Assembly (NCBI RefSeq): GCF_007829035.1
Contig: NZ_VIVQ01000004.1
Span: forward strand, 52,214-116,213
Length of the DNA: 64,000 nucleotides
Direction: 5' to 3'
From: Rudaeicoccus suwonensis
GTDB taxonomy: Bacteria; Actinomycetota; Actinomycetes; Actinomycetales; Dermatophilaceae
In this document: one piece after another, positions 17,361-26,874 of the stretch
How positions within the stretch are numbered: the stretch's first letter is position 1
Layout of the letters: each line of letters begins with the position of its first letter
Position numbers and translations under genes: made by a program
Notes under the pieces: model-generated
Databases searched by the model: none
Seen by the model: only the letters and a program-made list of their open reading frames with translations
What the model was told of the DNA's origin: nothing

Positions 17361-18197
17361 ATGGGCAGCGTCGATCTGGCTCGCTTCGGGCTCAACCTCG
17401 TGATGACCGCCGGCGTTCTCGCCGTCGTGCTGGGGCTGGTCATGTCGATCTCGGTGAAGCGATCCGACCACTCGTTCATCGACATCTTCTGGGGTCCTGG
17501 CTTCGCCGTCGTCGCGGTCTGCTCCTACCTGATGTCGATCGGCACCGGCGGCTCGCAGGCGCGCCGGCTGCTGGTGTTGATCACCACCTGCGTGTGGGCG
17601 CTGCGCCTCGGCGGTTATCTGGCCCGCCGCAATCTGGGCAAGGGCGAGGACAAGCGCTACACCGCCTTCTTGCGCCACCAGACCGGCAACAGATATTTCT
17701 GGCTGATCCGCAACATCTACGGCAAGCAGGGTGTGCTCATGTGGTGCATCTCGGTGCCGGTGCAACTGGCGATGTACGAATCGCGGGGCCTGGGTGCGAT
17801 CGAGGGGATCGGCTTTGTGGTCTGGCTGATCGGGTTCCTCTTCGAGTCCGTCGGCGACTGGCAGCTGTCCGGTTTCAAGGCCGATCCGGCGAACAAGGGC
17901 CGGATCATGGACCGCGGCCTGTGGGCCTGGACGCGACACCCCAACTACTTCGGCGACGCCTGCGTGTGGTGCGCGTTCTGGCTGTTCGCACTCGGCAGCT
18001 GGTGGGGTCTGCTCACGGTCTTCTCACCCGTCCTGATGGCGTACTGCCTGGTCTCGCTCGGGGGCAAGAAGCTCACCGAGAAGGGCATGCGCCGCAGCCG
18101 TGGCGCCGCCTTCGAGGCATATGCCGCCCGCACCAGCGGGTTCTTCCCACGCCCACCCCGGCGGGTCGACGACCTCACCTCGCCGTCGCAGCGCTGA
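17361..18197 (+). CDS. DUF1295 / steroid 5-alpha-reductase-like membrane protein
   Basis: 278-aa integral membrane protein with about six hydrophobic helices. The C-terminal signature RGLWAWTRHPNYFGDACVW is the NADPH-binding region shared with steroid 5-alpha reductases and isoprenylcysteine methyltransferases. GGGGAAGGAA precedes the ATG at 17361 and fixes the start. It probably reduces a double bond in a hydrophobic substrate (family knowledge); the context makes a terpenoid or steroid-like compound plausible. It is followed by the thiolase gene after 36 bases. Confidence 0.8.
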   Translation: MGSVDLARFGLNLVMTAGVLAVVLGLVMSISVKRSDHSFIDIFWGPGFAVVAVCSYLMSIGTGGSQARRLLVLITTCVWALRLGGYLARRNLGKGEDKRYTAFLRHQTGNRYFWLIRNIYGKQGVLMWCISVPVQLAMYESRGLGAIEGIGFVVWLIGFLFESVGDWQLSGFKADPANKGRIMDRGLWAWTRHPNYFGDACVWCAFWLFALGSWWGLLTVFSPVLMAYCLVSLGGKKLTEKGMRRSRGAAFEAYAARTSGFFPRPPRRVDDLTSPSQR

Positions 18198-18233
18198 GCA
18201 CGCCGGCCCCTCGCACAGAAAGGCACGACCGCA

Positions 18234-19415
18234 ATGCCCGAAGCTCTGGTCTACGACGCCATCCGGACGCCCCGTGGGCGCGTCCGGCGAACCGGCGGCA
18301 CGCTGGCGGAAGTCCCGTCATACGAGCTGTTCGCGGGTCTGCTGCGAGAGTTCGTGCGCCGTGGGCTGCAGCCGGGCGAGGTCGACGACGTGCTTGCCGG
18401 CGTGAGCACCGTGTATGGCGAACAGGCCGGCGACCTCCCCCGGCTGGCGGTGATGTGCGCCGGCTGGCCGGACAGTGTGCCCGGCGGCACCGTGTCGCGG
18501 ATGTGCACCTCCGGTCTCGACGCGATCGCCACGGGCGCGGCTCACATCCGGGCAGGTATGACGCAGCTGGTGGTCGCCGGCGGCGCTGAATCCATGTCGC
18601 GAGTCCCGATGTTCGCCGACCGGCCGGCGTTCGCGATCGAGGACGATCTCGGTGAGCGATCCGGCTTCGTGACGATCGGCGTGTCGGCCGACCTCACCGC
18701 GGCCCGATACGGGCTCACCCGGGACGAGCTCGATCAATGGGCACTGCGCTCGCACCAGCGATCCGCGGCGAGCCCGGTGTGGGAGTCGGTCATCCCGGTC
18801 ACCGTCGACGCAGATGTGGTGCTGGCCGCCGACGAGGGCGCCCGGGCCGACACCACCCTCGAATCGCTGGCAGCTTTGGCTCCGTTGTTCACCGACGACC
18901 CGTTGTGGGATCGCGTCGAGCGACGGTTCCCGGGGTTCACCCGACCAGCCGTCGGGCTGCACACAGTCGCGACCGCACCACAGCTGTGCGACGGAGCCTC
19001 CGCCGCCCTGATCGGGGGCGAATCCGCCGAGGCAGCAGTCGGGCATGCCCCGATCGGGCGCATCGCCGGGTGGGCGCGCAGCGCGGTCCGGTCACCGGGA
19101 CTGGACGGCACCGTCGAGGCCGCACGTCGGGCGCTGGCTGTGGCGGGCATCGCCCTGGAACAGGTGGACGTCGCGGAGTTCAACGAGTCGTTCTGCGTGA
19201 CACCGCTGGTGCTCATCCGCGAACTCGGCATCGACTCCGAGAAGGTCAACATCCGCGGCGGCGCCGTCGCACTGGGGCACCCGCTGGGCGCCAGCGGCGG
19301 CATCATCCTGGCCAACGCGTTGGAGTTGCTCGGCCGCACCGGCGGACGCTACGCGCTGCTGGTCATCCCGGCAGCGCTCGGCGTCTCGATGGCGATGGTG
19401 GTCGAACGGTTGTGA
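18234..19415 (+). CDS. Thiolase family protein, C-terminal catalytic Cys missing
   Basis: 393-aa thiolase (acetyl-CoA acyltransferase-like). The acylated Cys91 is present (SRMCTSGLD) and so is His349 (ALGHPLGASGG). The NEAFA loop reads NESFC, and the C-terminal CxG motif that supplies the second catalytic Cys is replaced by IPAALGVSMAMVVE. It may use another residue for deprotonation, act as a condensing or decarboxylating variant, or be impaired. Start ATG after AGAAAGGCACGACC. Probably cotranscribed with the DUF1295 gene. Confidence 0.82.
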   Translation: MPEALVYDAIRTPRGRVRRTGGTLAEVPSYELFAGLLREFVRRGLQPGEVDDVLAGVSTVYGEQAGDLPRLAVMCAGWPDSVPGGTVSRMCTSGLDAIATGAAHIRAGMTQLVVAGGAESMSRVPMFADRPAFAIEDDLGERSGFVTIGVSADLTAARYGLTRDELDQWALRSHQRSAASPVWESVIPVTVDADVVLAADEGARADTTLESLAALAPLFTDDPLWDRVERRFPGFTRPAVGLHTVATAPQLCDGASAALIGGESAEAAVGHAPIGRIAGWARSAVRSPGLDGTVEAARRALAVAGIALEQVDVAEFNESFCVTPLVLIRELGIDSEKVNIRGGAVALGHPLGASGGIILANALELLGRTGGRYALLVIPAALGVSMAMVVERL

Positions 19416-19425
19416 TCGCCCGAGC

Positions 19426-19493
19426 GTTCGTGATGGGTGGGCGGTTCGTGATGGCTGGGCGTTCGTGACGATCGCGCGCCCACGGACGCGCGA
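19426..19493. terminator. Convergent intergenic region: three short direct repeats and a hairpin
   Basis: Between the thiolase and ilvD stops. GTTCGTGA occurs three times at 17-18 base spacing (19426, 19444, 19461). A 7-bp perfect hairpin, TCGCGCG and CGCGCGA with an 8-base loop, follows (19472-19493). The hairpin is a likely bidirectional terminator; the short repeats have no evident role. Confidence 0.45.
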
Positions 19494-19498
19494 CGCGG

Positions 19499-21343
19499 TC
19501 ACGGCACCCGGCGCACGGCTCCCACGTCGGCGGAGGTGGCGAGCGCGGCATACGCACGCAGTGCCTTGCTGACCTGACGCTCGCGATCGGCCGGCTGCCA
19601 CGGGCGGGGCGAGGCTTCCATCGCGGTGCGCCGACGGTCGAGTTCGTCGTCGTCGACCAGCACCTTCAGCGTCCGCGAGACCACGTCGATGAGGATCTGG
19701 TCGCCGTCCTGCACCAGCCCGATGGCGCCGCCCGCGGCCGCCTCCGGCGACACGTGACCGACGCACAGCCCGCTGGACCCACCGGAGAACCGACCGTCGG
19801 TCACCAGAGCGCACACCTTGCCCAGGCCGGCGCCCTTGAGGAAGGCCGTCGGGTGCAGCATCTCCTGCATGCCCGGGCCACCCGCAGGTCCTTCGTAACG
19901 CACGACGAGGACCTCGCCCGGCTGCACCTTCTTGCCGAGGATCACCGACACGGCCTCCTCCTGCGACTCCACGACCCGAGCCGGGCCTTGGAAGTGCCAC
20001 AACTCCTCCTCGACGCCCGCGGTCTTGATGATCGCGCCGTCGGTGGCGAGGTTGCCGCGCAGGACCGCGAGGCCGCCCTCGACGGTGTAGGCGTGCTCGA
20101 GGTCGCGGATGCACCCGTCCGCCTGGTCGGTGTCGAGATCGGACCAGCGGTTCTGCGTCGAGAAGGGTTCGACCGTGCGCACGCCGCCGGGAGCTGCGTG
20201 GAACAACTCGATCGCTTCTTCGGTGGCCGACCCTGAGCGGACGTCCCAGTCGTCGAGCCACTGCTCCATCGACGGCGAGTGCACGGTGTGGACACCGTCC
20301 TCGAGCAGCCCGGCGCGACGGAGTTCGCCGAGTATGGCGGGGATGCCTCCGGCGCGGTGCACGTCCTCCATGTGGAAGAACGAGTTCGGCGCGACCTTGG
20401 ACAGGCACGGCACGCGTCGGCTGATCGCGTCGATGGTGGTCAGGTCGAAGTCCTTGACCTCACCCTCCTGGGCGGCGGCCAGAATGTGCAGCACGGTGTT
20501 GGTGGACCCGCCCATGGCGACATCGAGCGCCATGGCGTTGCGGAAGGCCGCGGTCGTGGCGATGTTGCGCGGCAGCACCGAGTCGTCGTCCTCGCCGTAG
20601 TAGCGCTTGGCCAGCTCGACGACGGTGCGCCCCGCGCGCTCGAACAGCGCGCGGCGCGCGGCGTGGGTCGCCAGGGTCGAGCCGTTGCCGGGCAGCGCCA
20701 GACCGAGGGCCTCGGTCAGGCAGTTCATCGAATTCGCGGTGAACATCCCCGAGCAGCTGCCGCAGGTGGGGCAGGCACTGCGCTCGACCTCGTCCAGCGC
20801 CTCGTCACCGACGTTGTCATTGGCCGACGCCGAGATCGAGGTGATCAGATCCGAGGACGGGTGGACGACGCCGTCGACCGACACTGTCTTGCCGGCCTCC
20901 ATCGGGCCGCCCGACACGAAGACCGTCGGGATGTTCAGCCGCATCGCGGCGTTGAGCATGCCCGGGGTGATCTTGTCGCAGTTGGAGATGCACACCAGCG
21001 CGTCGGCGGTGTGGGCGTTGACCATGTATTCGACCGAGTCGGCGATGATCTCGCGACTGGGCAGCGAGTAGAGCATGCCGCCGTGACCCATGGCGATGCC
21101 GTCGTCGACGGCGATCGTGTGGAACTCGCGAGCCACCCCGCCGGCGGCCTTCACCTGCTCGGCGACGATCTCGCCCATGTTCTTGAGGTGCACGTGGCCC
21201 GGAACGAACTGTGTGTACGAATTCGCAATGGCCACAATGGGTTTGCCGAAATCGCTGTCGGTCATTCCGGTGGCTCGCCAGAGCGAGCGGGCGCCCGATG
21301 CTGCGCGGCCGACGGTGGTGGTGCGGGACCTCAGAGCTGGCAT
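19499..21343 (-). CDS. ilvD: Dihydroxy-acid dehydratase
   Basis: 614-aa IlvD/Edd enzyme that dehydrates 2,3-dihydroxy-isovalerate and -methylvalerate in branched-chain amino acid synthesis. Visible signatures: [20 protein letters not shown] and the iron-sulfur Cys of [20 protein letters not shown]-terminal [20 protein letters not shown]. Full length. The ATG at 21343 is preceded at 6 bases by a -10-like TAGACT box, suggesting a leaderless transcript. It is not clustered with other ilv genes here, as is common in actinobacteria. Confidence 0.96.
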   Translation of the reverse strand: MPALRSRTTTVGRAASGARSLWRATGMTDSDFGKPIVAIANSYTQFVPGHVHLKNMGEIVAEQVKAAGGVAREFHTIAVDDGIAMGHGGMLYSLPSREIIADSVEYMVNAHTADALVCISNCDKITPGMLNAAMRLNIPTVFVSGGPMEAGKTVSVDGVVHPSSDLITSISASANDNVGDEALDEVERSACPTCGSCSGMFTANSMNCLTEALGLALPGNGSTLATHAARRALFERAGRTVVELAKRYYGEDDDSVLPRNIATTAAFRNAMALDVAMGGSTNTVLHILAAAQEGEVKDFDLTTIDAISRRVPCLSKVAPNSFFHMEDVHRAGGIPAILGELRRAGLLEDGVHTVHSPSMEQWLDDWDVRSGSATEEAIELFHAAPGGVRTVEPFSTQNRWSDLDTDQADGCIRDLEHAYTVEGGLAVLRGNLATDGAIIKTAGVEEELWHFQGPARVVESQEEAVSVILGKKVQPGEVLVVRYEGPAGGPGMQEMLHPTAFLKGAGLGKVCALVTDGRFSGGSSGLCVGHVSPEAAAGGAIGLVQDGDQILIDVVSRTLKVLVDDDELDRRRTAMEASPRPWQPADRERQVSKALRAYAALATSADVGAVRRVP

Positions 21344-21349
21344 CGCACC

Positions 21350-21355
21350 AGTCTA
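21350..21355 (-). promoter_or_regulatory. -10 element of ilvD (leaderless)
   Basis: TAGACT on the minus strand, 6 bases before the ilvD ATG; no Shine-Dalgarno sequence is present. A 6-bp inverted repeat, ATGGGA-N6-TCCCAT (21372-21389), lies 16 bases further upstream and could be an operator or the terminator of the preceding phosphatase gene. Confidence 0.45.
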
Positions 21356-21388
21356 CGAGAGTGTCCGAACTATGGGACTGCTATCCCA

Positions 21389-21916
21389 TCAGGCGGAATC
21401 GTCGGCGCGAGCGGTGTGCACGGCGACGACCCGGCCGGTGCCCGCGGACAGCTTGGACCACGGCACGTCGACCTCGATGACTGCGGCCGTGCACGTGGGG
21501 AAGCCCGACTCGACGGCGCGCGTAGCATCGTCATACGGCTGGCCCTCGCTGAGCACTGCGGCCAGGCCGGGTATGCCGGGTGAGTGGCCGACGAGCACGA
21601 CCGTGCGGGCGTGACCGGCCTCCTCGCGCACCACCGACAACAGTGTGTCGACGGACGCGTTGTAGATCCGCTGGTCGTGCGCGACCAGCGCGCCCTCGCC
21701 GCTGGCGGCGACGATCGCTGCCCAGGTCTCACGGGTGCGGACGGCGGTGGAGCACAGCACGACGTCGGCGACGATGGTCCGCTCGCGCAGCCAGTGGCCC
21801 AGCGCGGTGGCGTCGGCGATGCCGCTGTCGACGAGCGGTCGCTCGTGGTCGGAGCCGTCGGGTGCGGCGGCCTTTGCATGCCGTATGACGACGAGTCGGC
21901 GGGGTGCGGAGCTCAT
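21389..21916 (-). CDS. SixA-type histidine phosphatase
   Basis: 175-aa member of the histidine phosphatase (phosphoglycerate mutase-like) superfamily. The N-terminal catalytic motif RHAK is at residues 12-15, and the second His is in VLVGHSPGIPGL. Size and sequence match SixA-like phosphohistidine phosphatases, which dephosphorylate His-containing signalling domains, although many actinobacterial members have unknown targets. 45 bases before ilvD on the same strand, but ilvD seems to have its own promoter. Confidence 0.85.
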   Translation of the reverse strand: MSSAPRRLVVIRHAKAAAPDGSDHERPLVDSGIADATALGHWLRERTIVADVVLCSTAVRTRETWAAIVAASGEGALVAHDQRIYNASVDTLLSVVREEAGHARTVVLVGHSPGIPGLAAVLSEGQPYDDATRAVESGFPTCTAAVIEVDVPWSKLSAGTGRVVAVHTARADDSA

Positions 21917-21995
21917 GTGCGAAGCATGTCAGCCTGCTGTGACGATCGGTCGGTCGGGCGTCGTCCGGCCGTCGCGTTGCGGCCGCTTCGCGAGC

Positions 21996-22056
21996 GTTGA
22001 CCTGGCGGCAGATGTCGTTATGACGGCCTCAGAAGGACACCTTCTGCCAGGTCAAC
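21996..22056. terminator. Long imperfect inverted repeat
   Basis: GTTGACCTGGC-GGC-AGA (21996-22012) pairs with TCTGCCAGGTCAAC (22043-22056) with a three-base bulge and a 30-base loop. It lies between the 2-hydroxyacid dehydrogenase stop and the phosphatase start, both on the minus strand. Likely terminator of the dehydrogenase transcript. Confidence 0.5.
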
Positions 22057-22089
22057 GTGGGAAAAGCGGTCACGCGACGATCGCGCGGG

Positions 22090-23025
22090 TCACTCGCCAC
22101 CGACCGCGACGACGTGGCGCAACTCCTCACCGGCCGCGAAGGCCGTCAACTCGCGACGCAACAGCGCGAGGGCCCGCGGCTCGAATGCCGTGCTCGCGCC
22201 ACCCACGTGCGGGGTGACGAGCACACCGGGCGTGTGCCACAACGGGTGGTCCGCAGGCAACGGCTCGGGGTCGGTGACGTCCAGTGCCGCCCGCACCCGG
22301 CCACTCGCGCAGGCCGCGATCAGTGCCTCGGTGTCGACCACGCCGCCGCGGGCGACGTTGACCACCAATGCGTCGTCCGGCAGCGCTGCGAGGAACTCCG
22401 CATTCACCAGACCGCGCGTTGCGTCGGTCAGCGGCACGATGAGGAAGACCACCTCCGCGTCCGGCAGCAGAGTGGCCAATTCGTCGATTCCGTGCACCGA
22501 TTCGACCAGTTCGTCGCCCGCGCGTGCTCGTGAGGCGACCGCCGTGACGTGCGCTTCGAAGGCCAGCAGTCGTCGCGCGATCGCGTGACCGATCGCGCCG
22601 TACCCGATGATCAGGCAGCGACGGTCGGCCAGCGAGGGGCGACCCGCCATACGTAACCAGTCGCCGTCGTCCTGGGCGTGCACCGCCTGCGGGATCCCCC
22701 GCTGCGACGCGAGCGCGAGGGTGACCGCGAGTTCGGCGGTCGACGTGTCGTGAATCCCGTGGCCGTTGGCCAACTGCACACCCGGCGGCAGATAGTGCAG
22801 GGCGTGTTCGTAGCCGGCGGTGACCAGTTGCACCGCGCGCAGCCCCGGCACATCGGCCAGCCGGGCAAGGATCGTCGGCTTGCTCAGGTATGGCGGCACG
22901 ACCACGTCGATGTCGCGACGTGGCGGATCGCTCTTGAAATCCCAGACGACGAATTCGCATCCGTCGATGTCGGCAAGTTCGTGGGCCCAGTTCTGCTGCG
23001 GGACGGAGACGATCGCCATGGTCAT
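22090..23025 (-). CDS. D-isomer-specific 2-hydroxyacid dehydrogenase
   Basis: About 311 aa, NAD(P)-dependent. The Rossmann motif IIGYGAIGHAIARRL is near residue 140; then comes the substrate-binding Arg in VNVARGGVVD, Glu in the DVTDPEPLP segment and catalytic His in TPHVGGAS. This is the full catalytic set of the SerA/lactate dehydrogenase superfamily. The start is ambiguous: TTG 23037, ATG 23025 or ATG 23019 (MAIVSVPQQNW); a TACGGT box 8 bases before 23019 would suit a leaderless transcript from the last. Substrate (hydroxypyruvate, glyoxylate or other) is not evident. Confidence 0.87.
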   Translation of the reverse strand: MTMAIVSVPQQNWAHELADIDGCEFVVWDFKSDPPRRDIDVVVPPYLSKPTILARLADVPGLRAVQLVTAGYEHALHYLPPGVQLANGHGIHDTSTAELAVTLALASQRGIPQAVHAQDDGDWLRMAGRPSLADRRCLIIGYGAIGHAIARRLLAFEAHVTAVASRARAGDELVESVHGIDELATLLPDAEVVFLIVPLTDATRGLVNAEFLAALPDDALVVNVARGGVVDTEALIAACASGRVRAALDVTDPEPLPADHPLWHTPGVLVTPHVGGASTAFEPRALALLRRELTAFAAGEELRHVVAVGGE

Positions 23026-23052
23026 CGACCGTAGCAACCGCGACTGAGACGA

Positions 23053-23092
23053 CTTCTGCCGCGCACGATGTCGTCATCGTGCGCGGCAGAAG
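23053..23092. terminator. Perfect 18-bp palindromic terminator after gatB
   Basis: Left arm 23053-23070 (CTTCTGCCGCGCACGATG), four-base loop TCGT, right arm 23075-23092, fully complementary. It lies 41 bases after the gatB stop and is the strongest hairpin in the window; it should end the gatCAB transcript. Confidence 0.8.
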
Positions 23093-23132
23093 CAGGGTCG
23101 CTGAGAGCGAGTGGGGCCGAAGCCGGTACCCG

Positions 23133-24632
23133 TCAGGACGTGAGTTTGGCCAGGATGAGTTCGCGCGCCTTGGCCGCGTCGGCCTGGCCCTTCATCTCCT
23201 TCATCACCTGTCCGATGAGGGCGCCCGCAGCGTTGAGCTTGCCCTCGCGCACTTTGTCGGCGATGGGGCCGTTGGCCGCGATCACCGCGTCGACGGCGGC
23301 CTCGAGCGCGCCGGTGTCCTGCACGAGTTCGAGCCCGCGGGCGTCGGCCACGGCCGTCGGCGAGCCCTCGCCGTCGATCACTCCCTCGAGCACCTGGCGG
23401 GCCATCGAGTCGTTGAGACGGCCGCCTCGCACCATGCCGTCGAGTTCGGCGATGTATGCCGGTGTCACGCCGAAGTCGTCGACGCTGCGCCCTTCGACAT
23501 TCGCGCGACGCGCGAGCTCACCGGTCCACCACTTGCGGGCAGCGGCCGGGGTCGCGCCTTCGGCCACGGTCTGTTCGATCAACTCGAGCGCGCCGGCGTT
23601 GATGACATCGCGCATCTCCAGATCGCTGTAACCCCAGTCGGATTGGAGTCGCTTGCGCCGCTGGGCGGGAGGCTCGGGCAGGGTGGTGCGCAGCTCCTCG
23701 ACACGCTCGCGCGCGGGCGCGACCGGCACCAGATCGGGCTCCGGGAAATACCGATAGTCGTCGGCGTCGGACTTGGGCCGGCCCGAGGTGGTGATGCCGG
23801 TGTCCTCGTGCCAGTGCCGGGTCTCCTGGGTGATGTTGTGCCCGTCGTTGAGCAGCGCCGCCTGGCGGCTGATCTCGTAACGGATCGCGCGCTCGACCGA
23901 GCGCAGCGAGTTGACGTTCTTGGTCTCGGTGCGGGTGCCGAAGGCGTCGGCATCCTTGCGCATCAACGAGACGTTGGCGTCGCAGCGCATCGAGCCCTGC
24001 TCCATCTTCACGTCGCTGACGTCGAGGGCCTTGAGCAGATCGCGCAGCGCGGCGACATACGCGCGGGCCACCTCAGGTGCGCGCTCCCCTGCACCGACGA
24101 GCGGCTTGGTCACGATCTCGATGAGCGGGATGCCAGCACGGTTGTAGTCGACCAGGGAGTATTCCGCGCCCTGGATCCGGCCGGTGGATCCACCGACGTG
24201 CAGCGACTTGCCGGTGTCCTCCTCCATGTGCGCGCGCTCGATGTCGACGCGGAAGGTGGACCCGTCGGCCAGTTCGACGTCGAGATAGCCCTCGAACGCG
24301 ATCGGCTCGTCATACTGACTGGTCTGGAAGTTCTTGGGCATGTCCGGATAGAAATAGTTCTTCCGGGCGAACCGGCACCACTGCGCGATCTGGCAGTTCA
24401 GCGCCAGCCCGATGCGGATCGCCGACTCCACGGCCGTCGCATTGACCACCGGCAGCGCGCCGGGCAGCCCCAGACAGACCGGACACACCTGGGTGTTGGG
24501 CTCGGCCCCGAATCCGGTCGCGCACCCGCAGAACATCTTGGTCGCGGTGCCGAGCTCGACGTGCACCTCGAGTCCCATCACCGGGTCGTATGTCGCAAGC
24601 GCCTCGTCGTAGTCGACCACTGCGTCGGCCAT
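23133..24632 (-). CDS. gatB: Aspartyl/glutamyl-tRNA(Asn/Gln) amidotransferase subunit B
   Basis: 499-aa GatB, which binds misacylated Glu-tRNA(Gln)/Asp-tRNA(Asn) and its kinase activity activates the acyl group for amidation. The N-terminal signature [18 protein letters not shown] and [15 protein letters not shown] (zinc-binding Cys), [20 protein letters not shown], and the C-terminal YqeY-like tail ending in [19 protein letters not shown] are present. The ATG shares one base with the gatA stop (TGATG). A genome with gatCAB usually lacks a GlnRS or AsnRS. Confidence 0.97.
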   Translation of the reverse strand: MADAVVDYDEALATYDPVMGLEVHVELGTATKMFCGCATGFGAEPNTQVCPVCLGLPGALPVVNATAVESAIRIGLALNCQIAQWCRFARKNYFYPDMPKNFQTSQYDEPIAFEGYLDVELADGSTFRVDIERAHMEEDTGKSLHVGGSTGRIQGAEYSLVDYNRAGIPLIEIVTKPLVGAGERAPEVARAYVAALRDLLKALDVSDVKMEQGSMRCDANVSLMRKDADAFGTRTETKNVNSLRSVERAIRYEISRQAALLNDGHNITQETRHWHEDTGITTSGRPKSDADDYRYFPEPDLVPVAPARERVEELRTTLPEPPAQRRKRLQSDWGYSDLEMRDVINAGALELIEQTVAEGATPAAARKWWTGELARRANVEGRSVDDFGVTPAYIAELDGMVRGGRLNDSMARQVLEGVIDGEGSPTAVADARGLELVQDTGALEAAVDAVIAANGPIADKVREGKLNAAGALIGQVMKEMKGQADAAKARELILAKLTS

Positions 24633-26149
24633 CACATTCCTGCCTTCCCGGCGAGTGCCGGCGCTTTGTCGAGGATCGGTCCGCCCCACTGCGCGAGCAG
24701 GGCGGCTTCGAGTGCGGCGCCGACTTCGTAGAGCCGCTCGTCCTTGGCCGCAGGGGCCAGGATCTGGAAGCCGCTGGGCAGACCGTCCTCGTCCGCGAGA
24801 CCGTTGGGCAGCGACATGCCCGGCACCCCGGCCAGGTTCGCCGGGATCGTCGCGACATCGTTGAGGTACATCGCCATCGGATCGTCGAGCTTCTCGCCCA
24901 GCTTGAACGCAGTGGTCGGTGCGGTCGGCGTGACCAGCACGTCGGCCTGCTCGAAGGCGCGCTCGAAGTCGCGCGCGATCAGGGTGCGGACCTTCTGCGC
25001 CTGCCCGTAATAGGCGTCGTAGTAACCCGCCGACAGGGCGTAGGTGCCCAGGATGATGCGGCGCTTGACCTCGTCGCCGAAACCGGCGTCGCGCGTCGCG
25101 GCCATGACCTGCTCGGCGCTCGGGCTGTCGACACCCTCCGGCCCGACCCGCAGGCCGTAACGCATGGCGTCGAACTTGGCGAGGTTCGAGGACGCCTCGC
25201 TGGGCAGGATCAGGTAGTACGCCGCCAGACCCTTCTCGAAACTCGGGCAGCTGACCTCGACGACCTCTGCACCACGGTCGACCAGCAGCTGCACGGACTG
25301 GTCGAACAGCTTCTTGATGCCGGGCTGGAATCCCTCGCCGGAGATCTCTTTGATGACACCGATCTTCATGCCGGAGACGTCGGCGCGCGTGGCCGCCTCG
25401 ACCACCGGCGGGACCGGCGCGTCGATGGACGTGGAATCCATCACGTCGTGTCCGCCGATGACCGCGTGCAGCAGGGCGGCATCGAGCACCGATCGGGTGC
25501 ACGGGCCGGCCTGGTCCAGCGAGCTGGCCAGCGCGATGAGGCCATAACGCGAGACACCGCCATACGTGGGCTTGGTGCCGACGGTGCCCGTCACTGCGGC
25601 GGGTTGGCGGATCGAGCCACCGGTGTCGGTGCCGATCGCTAGCGGCGCCTCGAAGGCGGCGACCGCGGCGGACGAGCCTCCGCCGGATCCACCCGGGATG
25701 CGCTCCAGATCCCACGGGTTGTGGGTCGGTCCGTATGCCGAGTGCTCGGTCGAACTGCCCATGGCGAATTCGTCCATGTTGGTCTTGCCCAGGATCGGCA
25801 TGCCGGCGGCGCGCAGGCGGGTGACCAGGGTGGCGTCATACGGCGGGACCCAGCCCTGCAGGATCTTGCTGCCGGCCGTGGTCGTGAGGCCCTTGGTGAC
25901 CACGACATCCTTGACGGCGATCGGCACGCCGGCGAGAGGTCCGAGCGACTGGCCCGCGGCAAAGGCATCGTCGACCGCCCTGGCAGCAGCCAGGGCACCC
26001 TCTGCGTCAACTTCGAGGAAGGCGTGAACAGCACTGTCAACACTGGCGATTCGGTCGAGGTGCGCCTGAGTCACGGCGACCGAGGTGGTCTCGCCGGAGG
26101 CGATCGCGGCAGCGATCTCGGCAGCGGTGGATCGGGTGTAGTCGGTCAT
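24632..26149 (-). CDS. gatA: Aspartyl/glutamyl-tRNA amidotransferase subunit A
   Basis: Amidase-signature subunit that releases ammonia from glutamine for transfer through GatB. The Ser-cisSer-Lys triad is visible: Lys in [13 protein letters not shown], cis-Ser in [13 protein letters not shown] and nucleophile Ser in [14 protein letters not shown]. About 505 aa. The ATG at 26149 ([16 protein letters not shown]) fits other GatA N termini; an upstream GTG at 26167 overlaps the gatC stop (GTGA) and is an alternative that would couple translation. Confidence 0.96.
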   Translation of the reverse strand: MTDYTRSTAAEIAAAIASGETTSVAVTQAHLDRIASVDSAVHAFLEVDAEGALAAARAVDDAFAAGQSLGPLAGVPIAVKDVVVTKGLTTTAGSKILQGWVPPYDATLVTRLRAAGMPILGKTNMDEFAMGSSTEHSAYGPTHNPWDLERIPGGSGGGSSAAVAAFEAPLAIGTDTGGSIRQPAAVTGTVGTKPTYGGVSRYGLIALASSLDQAGPCTRSVLDAALLHAVIGGHDVMDSTSIDAPVPPVVEAATRADVSGMKIGVIKEISGEGFQPGIKKLFDQSVQLLVDRGAEVVEVSCPSFEKGLAAYYLILPSEASSNLAKFDAMRYGLRVGPEGVDSPSAEQVMAATRDAGFGDEVKRRIILGTYALSAGYYDAYYGQAQKVRTLIARDFERAFEQADVLVTPTAPTTAFKLGEKLDDPMAMYLNDVATIPANLAGVPGMSLPNGLADEDGLPSGFQILAPAAKDERLYEVGAALEAALLAQWGGPILDKAPALAGKAGM

Positions 26150-26163
26150 CGGTGCGTCTTCAC

Positions 26164-26460
26164 TCACTCTTCGTCCAGGATGCGCGGCACCGCGAAGCGG
26201 CCGGCTTGGGCATGCGGTGCCGCTGCGAGCGCCGCGTCCGCGGTCAGGCTCGGGCGCACCTCGTCGGCGCGGGTCACGTTGACCAGCGGCAGCGGGTGCG
26301 ACATCGGCGGGATGTCGTCGGCGGCGATTTCACCGACTGTGGCCACGAAGCCGACGATCTGGTCCAACTGGGCGGCGAGCTTGTCCAACTCGGCGTCGGA
26401 CAACTGGATTCGGGCGAGCATGGCGACGTGGGCGACCTCGTCGCGGGACAGCGCAGACAT
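26164..26460 (-). CDS. gatC: Aspartyl/glutamyl-tRNA amidotransferase subunit C
   Basis: 98-aa GatC, the small subunit that clasps GatA and GatB. The sequence [20 protein letters not shown] and the [12 protein letters not shown] segment are diagnostic. First gene of gatCAB. The ATG is preceded by TAGACT with 7 bases between (26468-26473), suggesting a leaderless operon mRNA. Confidence 0.95.
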   Translation of the reverse strand: MSALSRDEVAHVAMLARIQLSDAELDKLAAQLDQIVGFVATVGEIAADDIPPMSHPLPLVNVTRADEVRPSLTADAALAAAPHAQAGRFAVPRILDEE

Positions 26461-26467
26461 GCTCGAA

Positions 26468-26473
26468 AGTCTA
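26468..26473 (-). promoter_or_regulatory. -10 element of gatCAB (leaderless)
   Basis: TAGACT on the minus strand, 7 bases before the gatC ATG. G/C-rich stem-loops further upstream (around 26487-26515, GGGG/CCCC pairs) probably terminate the mycoredoxin transcript. Confidence 0.45.
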
Positions 26474-26540
26474 TGGGCAGCCGGCCGGGGCGCTGACCCC
26501 GATGGGGCTTGTCCCCGTGCGGACGGCGCCGGCTTGCATC

Positions 26541-26783
26541 TCAGTCGCCGAGTGCTGCGCGCACCAGCATCGGGTTCGGGTTGGTGTGCGGGGTGCCGTC
26601 GATGACGACCGTCGGCACGACCTCGTTGCCGTTGTTGACACTGCGCACGTATGCCGCAGCGTCCGGGTCCTCCCAGATGTTGCGCCACTGCGCCTTGTCG
26701 CCGCGTTTGCCCACGATGCCTTTGAGACTGGAACAATACGGGCAGCCCGGCCGCCAGAAGATCGTCACGTCACTCGCACTCAT
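26541..26783 (-). CDS. Mycoredoxin / glutaredoxin-family protein
   Basis: 80-aa thioredoxin-fold protein with the active site WRPGCPYCSSLKG (CPYC) near residue 12 and the cis-Pro region NEVVPTVVIDGT. Actinobacteria without glutathione use such mycoredoxins to reduce mycothiol mixed disulfides. The start at ATG 26783 (MSASDV) gives the normal family length; a longer reading adds 20 residues with no homology. It is divergent from the cytidylate-kinase-like gene. Confidence 0.88.
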   Translation of the reverse strand: MSASDVTIFWRPGCPYCSSLKGIVGKRGDKAQWRNIWEDPDAAAYVRSVNNGNEVVPTVVIDGTPHTNPNPMLVRAALGD

Positions 26784-26843
26784 GGGCAGGTCAACACGTT
26801 CGCCCGGTGCGGCATTCCGCGGCCGGAAGTGGTAGAAATGCAT

Positions 26844-26860
26844 TTAGATAGCTTTTCTAA
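26844..26860. promoter_or_regulatory. Palindrome TTAGA-N7-TCTAA, candidate operator
   Basis: Seventeen-base AT-rich inverted repeat (TTAGATAGCTTTTCTAA) in the 91-bp divergent space between the mycoredoxin and cytidylate-kinase-like genes, 14 bases before the ATG of the latter and just before its AAGGAGG. The arms and spacing resemble MarR-type sites. It would overlap the plus-strand promoter and so control the kinase-like gene. Confidence 0.5.
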
Positions 26861-26874
26861 CTTAAGGAGGAAGC

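Noticed and set aside
19416..19498. Insertion-sequence ends or attachment site at the island border
   Set aside because: The direct repeats are only 8-10 bp and no transposase or integrase is present.
23079..24731. 550-codon plus-strand frame opposite gatB
   Set aside because: gatB on the minus strand is unmistakable; the opposite frame is non-homologous.
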